Assembly: GCF_040802235.1 (NCBI RefSeq)
Contig: NC_133170.1
Coordinates: forward strand, 1,007,001 to 1,071,000
Source: Manis javanica
Lineage: Eukaryota; Chordata; Mammalia; Pholidota; Manidae
Direction: 5' to 3'
DNA length: 64,000 bases
Part shown: piece by piece, positions 61,011 to 64,000 of the stretch
Layout of the letters: each line of letters opens with the position of its first letter
Numbering within the stretch: position 1 is the first letter of the stretch
Notes under the pieces: model-generated
Databases searched by the model: none
What the model saw: the letters and a program-made list of their open reading frames with translations, nothing else
Told to the model about the DNA's origin: nothing
Translations under genes and position numbers: made by a program

Positions 61011-61014
61011 CTTT

Positions 61015-61160
61015 GTCAGTTACGAGGTGGGTGACCTTGAGCAGATTATGAGTCTCTTAGTGTTTTAATCTGTGAAATGAGATAATACATCTTCTTTCTA
61101 TCTCACAGGGCTGTTTGTGTATCAAAGTGATAATATATATACAAGAACTTTGCAACGTAT
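61015..61160 (+). repeat. MIR SINE 3' fragment
   Basis: ggtgggtgaccttgagcaga, taatctgtgaaatgagataa, ctcacagggctgtttgtgta match MIR. Confidence 0.65.
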
Positions 61161-61189
61161 AAAATGTAAGGTGACATCACTATAAGAGC

Positions 61190-62210
61190 AACACATTCAT
61201 TAAACTTGGATGGAGCTCTAACATCCAAATATAAAGAACTCACACGCCTCAGCACCAAAACCCAAATAACCCAGTGAAAAAGTGGGCGGAGGACCTGAGC
61301 AGACACTTCTCTAAAGAAGACATACGGATGCCAAGAGGTGCGTGAAAAGATGCTCCACATCGCTAATCATCAGGGAAATGCAAATTAGGACCACAGTGAG
61401 ATGACACCTCACACCAGTTAGGACGGCCACCATCCAAAAGACAAGACATAACAAATGCTGGTGAGGATGTGGAGAAAGGGGAGCCCTCCTACACTGCTGG
61501 TGGGAATGTAAATTGGGGCAGCCACTGTGGAAAGCAGTATGGAGGTTCCTCAAAAAACTAAAAGTAGAAATACCATACAACCCAGGAATTTACAAAATTC
61601 TTGATTCAAAAAGATATATGCACTCCTATGTTTATTGCCACATTATTTACAATAGCCAAGATACAGAAGCAACCTACATGTCCATCAACAGATGAATGGA
61701 TAAAGAAGATATGGTACATATACACAATGGAATATTATTCAGCTATAGGAAAGAAAGAAATCCTGCTATTTGTGGCAACATGGATGGAGCTAGAGGGTAT
61801 TATGCTAAGAGAAATTAGCCAGGCAGGGAAAGAGAAATACCACAGATTTCACTTATTTGTGGAATAGAAAAACAGCACAAAATAAAATGAACAAAATAGC
61901 AGTAGACTCATAGACCCTGAGAAGTGACTGGTGGTTACCATGGGGGAGAGAGATTGGGGTGGCTGACTGAGGGCGGTGAGGGGGATAAAGGGACACAAAA
62001 ATTCTCAATCATAATATAAAGTGGTCACAGGGGCGGTAGTGCAGCATGGAGAAAATAGCCAATGATTCTGTAACATCTTCCTATGTTGACAGATACTAAC
62101 TACACTATTTGGGGTGAGGATTCAGTAGTGTGGGTAACTGTTGAACCACTGTGTTGTATACCTGAAACCAATATAAGATTGTTTATCAATGGTACTTCAA
62201 TAAAAAAAGT
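61190..62210 (+). mobile_element. 5'-truncated L1, 3' end
   Basis: About 1 kb of late ORF2 and 3' UTR: agtgggcggaggacctgagc, tgctccacatcgctaatcat, tacactgctggtgggaatgt, atggtacatatacacaatgg, and the tail accaatataagattgtttat, then caataaaaaaag. It lies opposite to ANO6. Well preserved but with broken frame. Confidence 0.88.
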
Positions 62211-62994
62211 TAGAGGGAGCAGGTCAGAACACTCTGAGGTCACAGAAAGATTCCCTAACATTCACGGCAGAACAGGGACACAGAGGCCAGACTGTAAGAT
62301 GCATCAGGTCATCGGGAAACCACTGAAGGGGGTGGATCATCTTTCTTCCTGTCCGGGTTCCCGACATGCCTTTCAGCTAACGACCTCCAGTCCCAATGCT
62401 CACCCTAAACCTCCTGGATTCTAAGAAGTCATACAGCCGAGGTCATCTGCATGTACAGGGGGATAAGATGTGTTTTGTGGGGATGTTTTGAGACAAAACC
62501 TTTTTTTATATACAAAGCATTTCTTATGCATATTTATAGATACATCAGGGTCTTTAAAAATCCAGCGGTTTCAGCATACTTGAAAGTGGGAATACATAAG
62601 CACAAATTGCAATTTCCATTCAACTTGAATTAAGGAAAATACTTATAAAAGTAAATCTTTTAAATAGTATTCAAGAGATAAACCAGATTTAAGAATTCTG
62701 CTTTGACTACTTTGACTACTTCGACTACCCTAAACTACTCAGTTCAATCCCACAGTTGCCTAAAGACTGTCCAGGAGATTTTACTTAAGGCTTTTAATCT
62801 CAATTTACTATTTGTAAAAGAGAAATAAACACACACATTTTGAATCTACCTTTCAGAATGTTTGGAGGTTTAGTTGAAAATTCCCTTTCTGAATTCCTCA
62901 GAGAAAAAAATATATATGACTTTTAGATATTACTAAAATTACTAGAAGAAAAAATATTTCATTATTTTTAAATGTTTGGAAAGATAAAAATTAC
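62211..62994. other. ANO6 intron sequence, nothing recognised
   Basis: Unique AT-rich intron before the exon at 62995; a small (tttgactac) triplication lies near 62701-62724. Confidence 0.45.
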
Positions 62995-63100
62995 CTTTGA
63001 GGACTCACAAGTAATATTGAGTTTCCAGAATGGACAAAGCTTATCACACTGAGGACACATTATGATCTTGCCACCAATATCAGGATGACAAACCTCTTTG
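62995..63100 (-). CDS. ANO6: ANO6 coding exon: cysteine-rich stretch before TM1
   Basis: This 106-nt exon has acceptor ctttag at 63106-63101 and donor AAG|gtaatt at 62994. It starts with one base that completes a split codon, then encodes 35 residues from KEVCHPDIGG to CESSK. The cysteines in CHPD, MCPQC, LCPFW and TCESS and the sequon NIT mark the anoctamin segment just before the first membrane helix. The splice phase leads into the exon at 59536 without a break. It is the first exon of the gene in the window; the preceding one lies outside. Confidence 0.96.
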
Positions 63101-63239
63101 CTAAAGAAAAGAGAAAAATAAAATGTAATTAAAAAAATGTTAAAGACCAGGACTTCCTTTCTAGTAGCATAATAAAATTGAACATCCATTCATGATAAGA
63201 AAATGAAAAACAAATTATTATAAAACTAAGAATGGGAGT

Positions 63240-64000
63240 GAACTTCATTACCCTGAAAATAGCTTGCAACATGAAACCTACAGAAAAATGATACTTAATG
63301 GTAAAATGCTGAAAGTATTTCCTTTAGATCAAACACAAGATGAAGGGTCCTGCTATCACTACTTCTTTTCAGCTGAAGAGCCTTACCAGCACAGTAAGTC
63401 AAGAAAAACAAAACCAGGAGGGTTGGCAAGGAAGAAAAGACTGCTATTGGTAACAGATTACATGAGTGTCTACATAGACAACTCACTAGAACTATAGATA
63501 AATTATAATAAGTGAGTTTAGTAAGCCTGTGGGACAGAAAATCTGTATATAAAATACTGGAGTTGTGTCAATGTAGACCTGCAACAAATTAGGAATTAAT
63601 TTTTTAATACCATTTTTCAACAGCTTAAAAAATACAAAGAACCTAGGAATAAATCTAATTCAAGATGTATAAGATTTATATAGAGAAAATGATAAAACTG
63701 TTCTGAAAGAGTGAAAACAAATGATATAAATGGATACTTGGGATGTTCATAACTTGGAGGAACCAATATTTGAAGATGCTACTTATCCACTGTTTGAACG
63801 ATAAATTCAGCAGAAGAAGGTTCAGAATAGTCAAGACACTCCTAAGGAACAAGGTGCTATTGGACCAGTTAAGAAAAATTGACCAAGAGACAAAATAGAG
63901 ATCAGAAGAGACCTCTGAATATACGAAAACTAACTTATGACTGGGCTGGCCCAGCAAACCAGTAAGGTGAGAATTGACATTTCAACAAATGGGGCTGATG
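63240..64000 (+). mobile_element. Old L1 ORF2 fragment in ANO6 intron
   Basis: aatgctgaaagtatttcctt, gaacctaggaataaatctaa, gtataagatttatatagaga, tggatacttgggatgttcat follow L1 ORF2 in order. Diverged, frame broken; continues past the window end. Confidence 0.6.

Overview
The window is nuclear DNA of a placental mammal. Single exons of a vertebrate gene are separated by introns of up to 5.8 kb with consensus splice borders. LINE-1, LINE-2 (L2), MIR, MER20, Tigger-like and MaLR-type repeats are scattered throughout. I see no Alu, no rodent B1/B2 and no obvious young lineage-specific SINE, so a primate or rodent is unlikely. The L1 3' ends look laurasiatherian to me, but I cannot name the species from sequence alone.

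The one protein-coding gene I recognise is ANO6 (TMEM16F, anoctamin-6), on the minus strand. Its twelve last coding exons run from 63100 down to 27032 and are followed by a 3' UTR of about 3 kb, ending near 24050-24075. All twelve join in frame into 577 codons plus a stop. They encode everything from just before the first membrane helix to the C-terminus. The earlier exons, encoding the cytosolic N-terminus, and the promoter lie beyond 64000. The six acidic or amide residues of the TM6-TM8 calcium site are all present, so the gene looks intact. ANO6 is a calcium-activated phospholipid scramblase and ion channel of the plasma membrane; loss of it causes Scott syndrome in people.

Region by region: 1-24050 is the gene-free flank downstream of ANO6. 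It holds an L1 3' end, L2 and MIR copies, a MER20 interrupted by about 530 bp, a near-perfect 65-bp tandem duplication, a young-looking L1 with flanking duplications, and four CpG-rich islands without a recognisable gene. 24050-27031 is the ANO6 3' UTR. 27032-63100 holds exons and introns, with several L1 blocks, LTRs, a Tigger-like element, a 28-bp minisatellite, a duplicated (TG)n array and a strong CTCF-type motif. 63101-64000 is the start of the next upstream intron, filled largely by an L1 fragment.

I found no new multigene system. The best leads are a GC-AG intron in ANO6, a weak donor at another ANO6 exon, a paired PBX-MEIS-type motif in the MER20 insertion, the CTCF-type site, the compound TG duplication and the orphan CpG islands.
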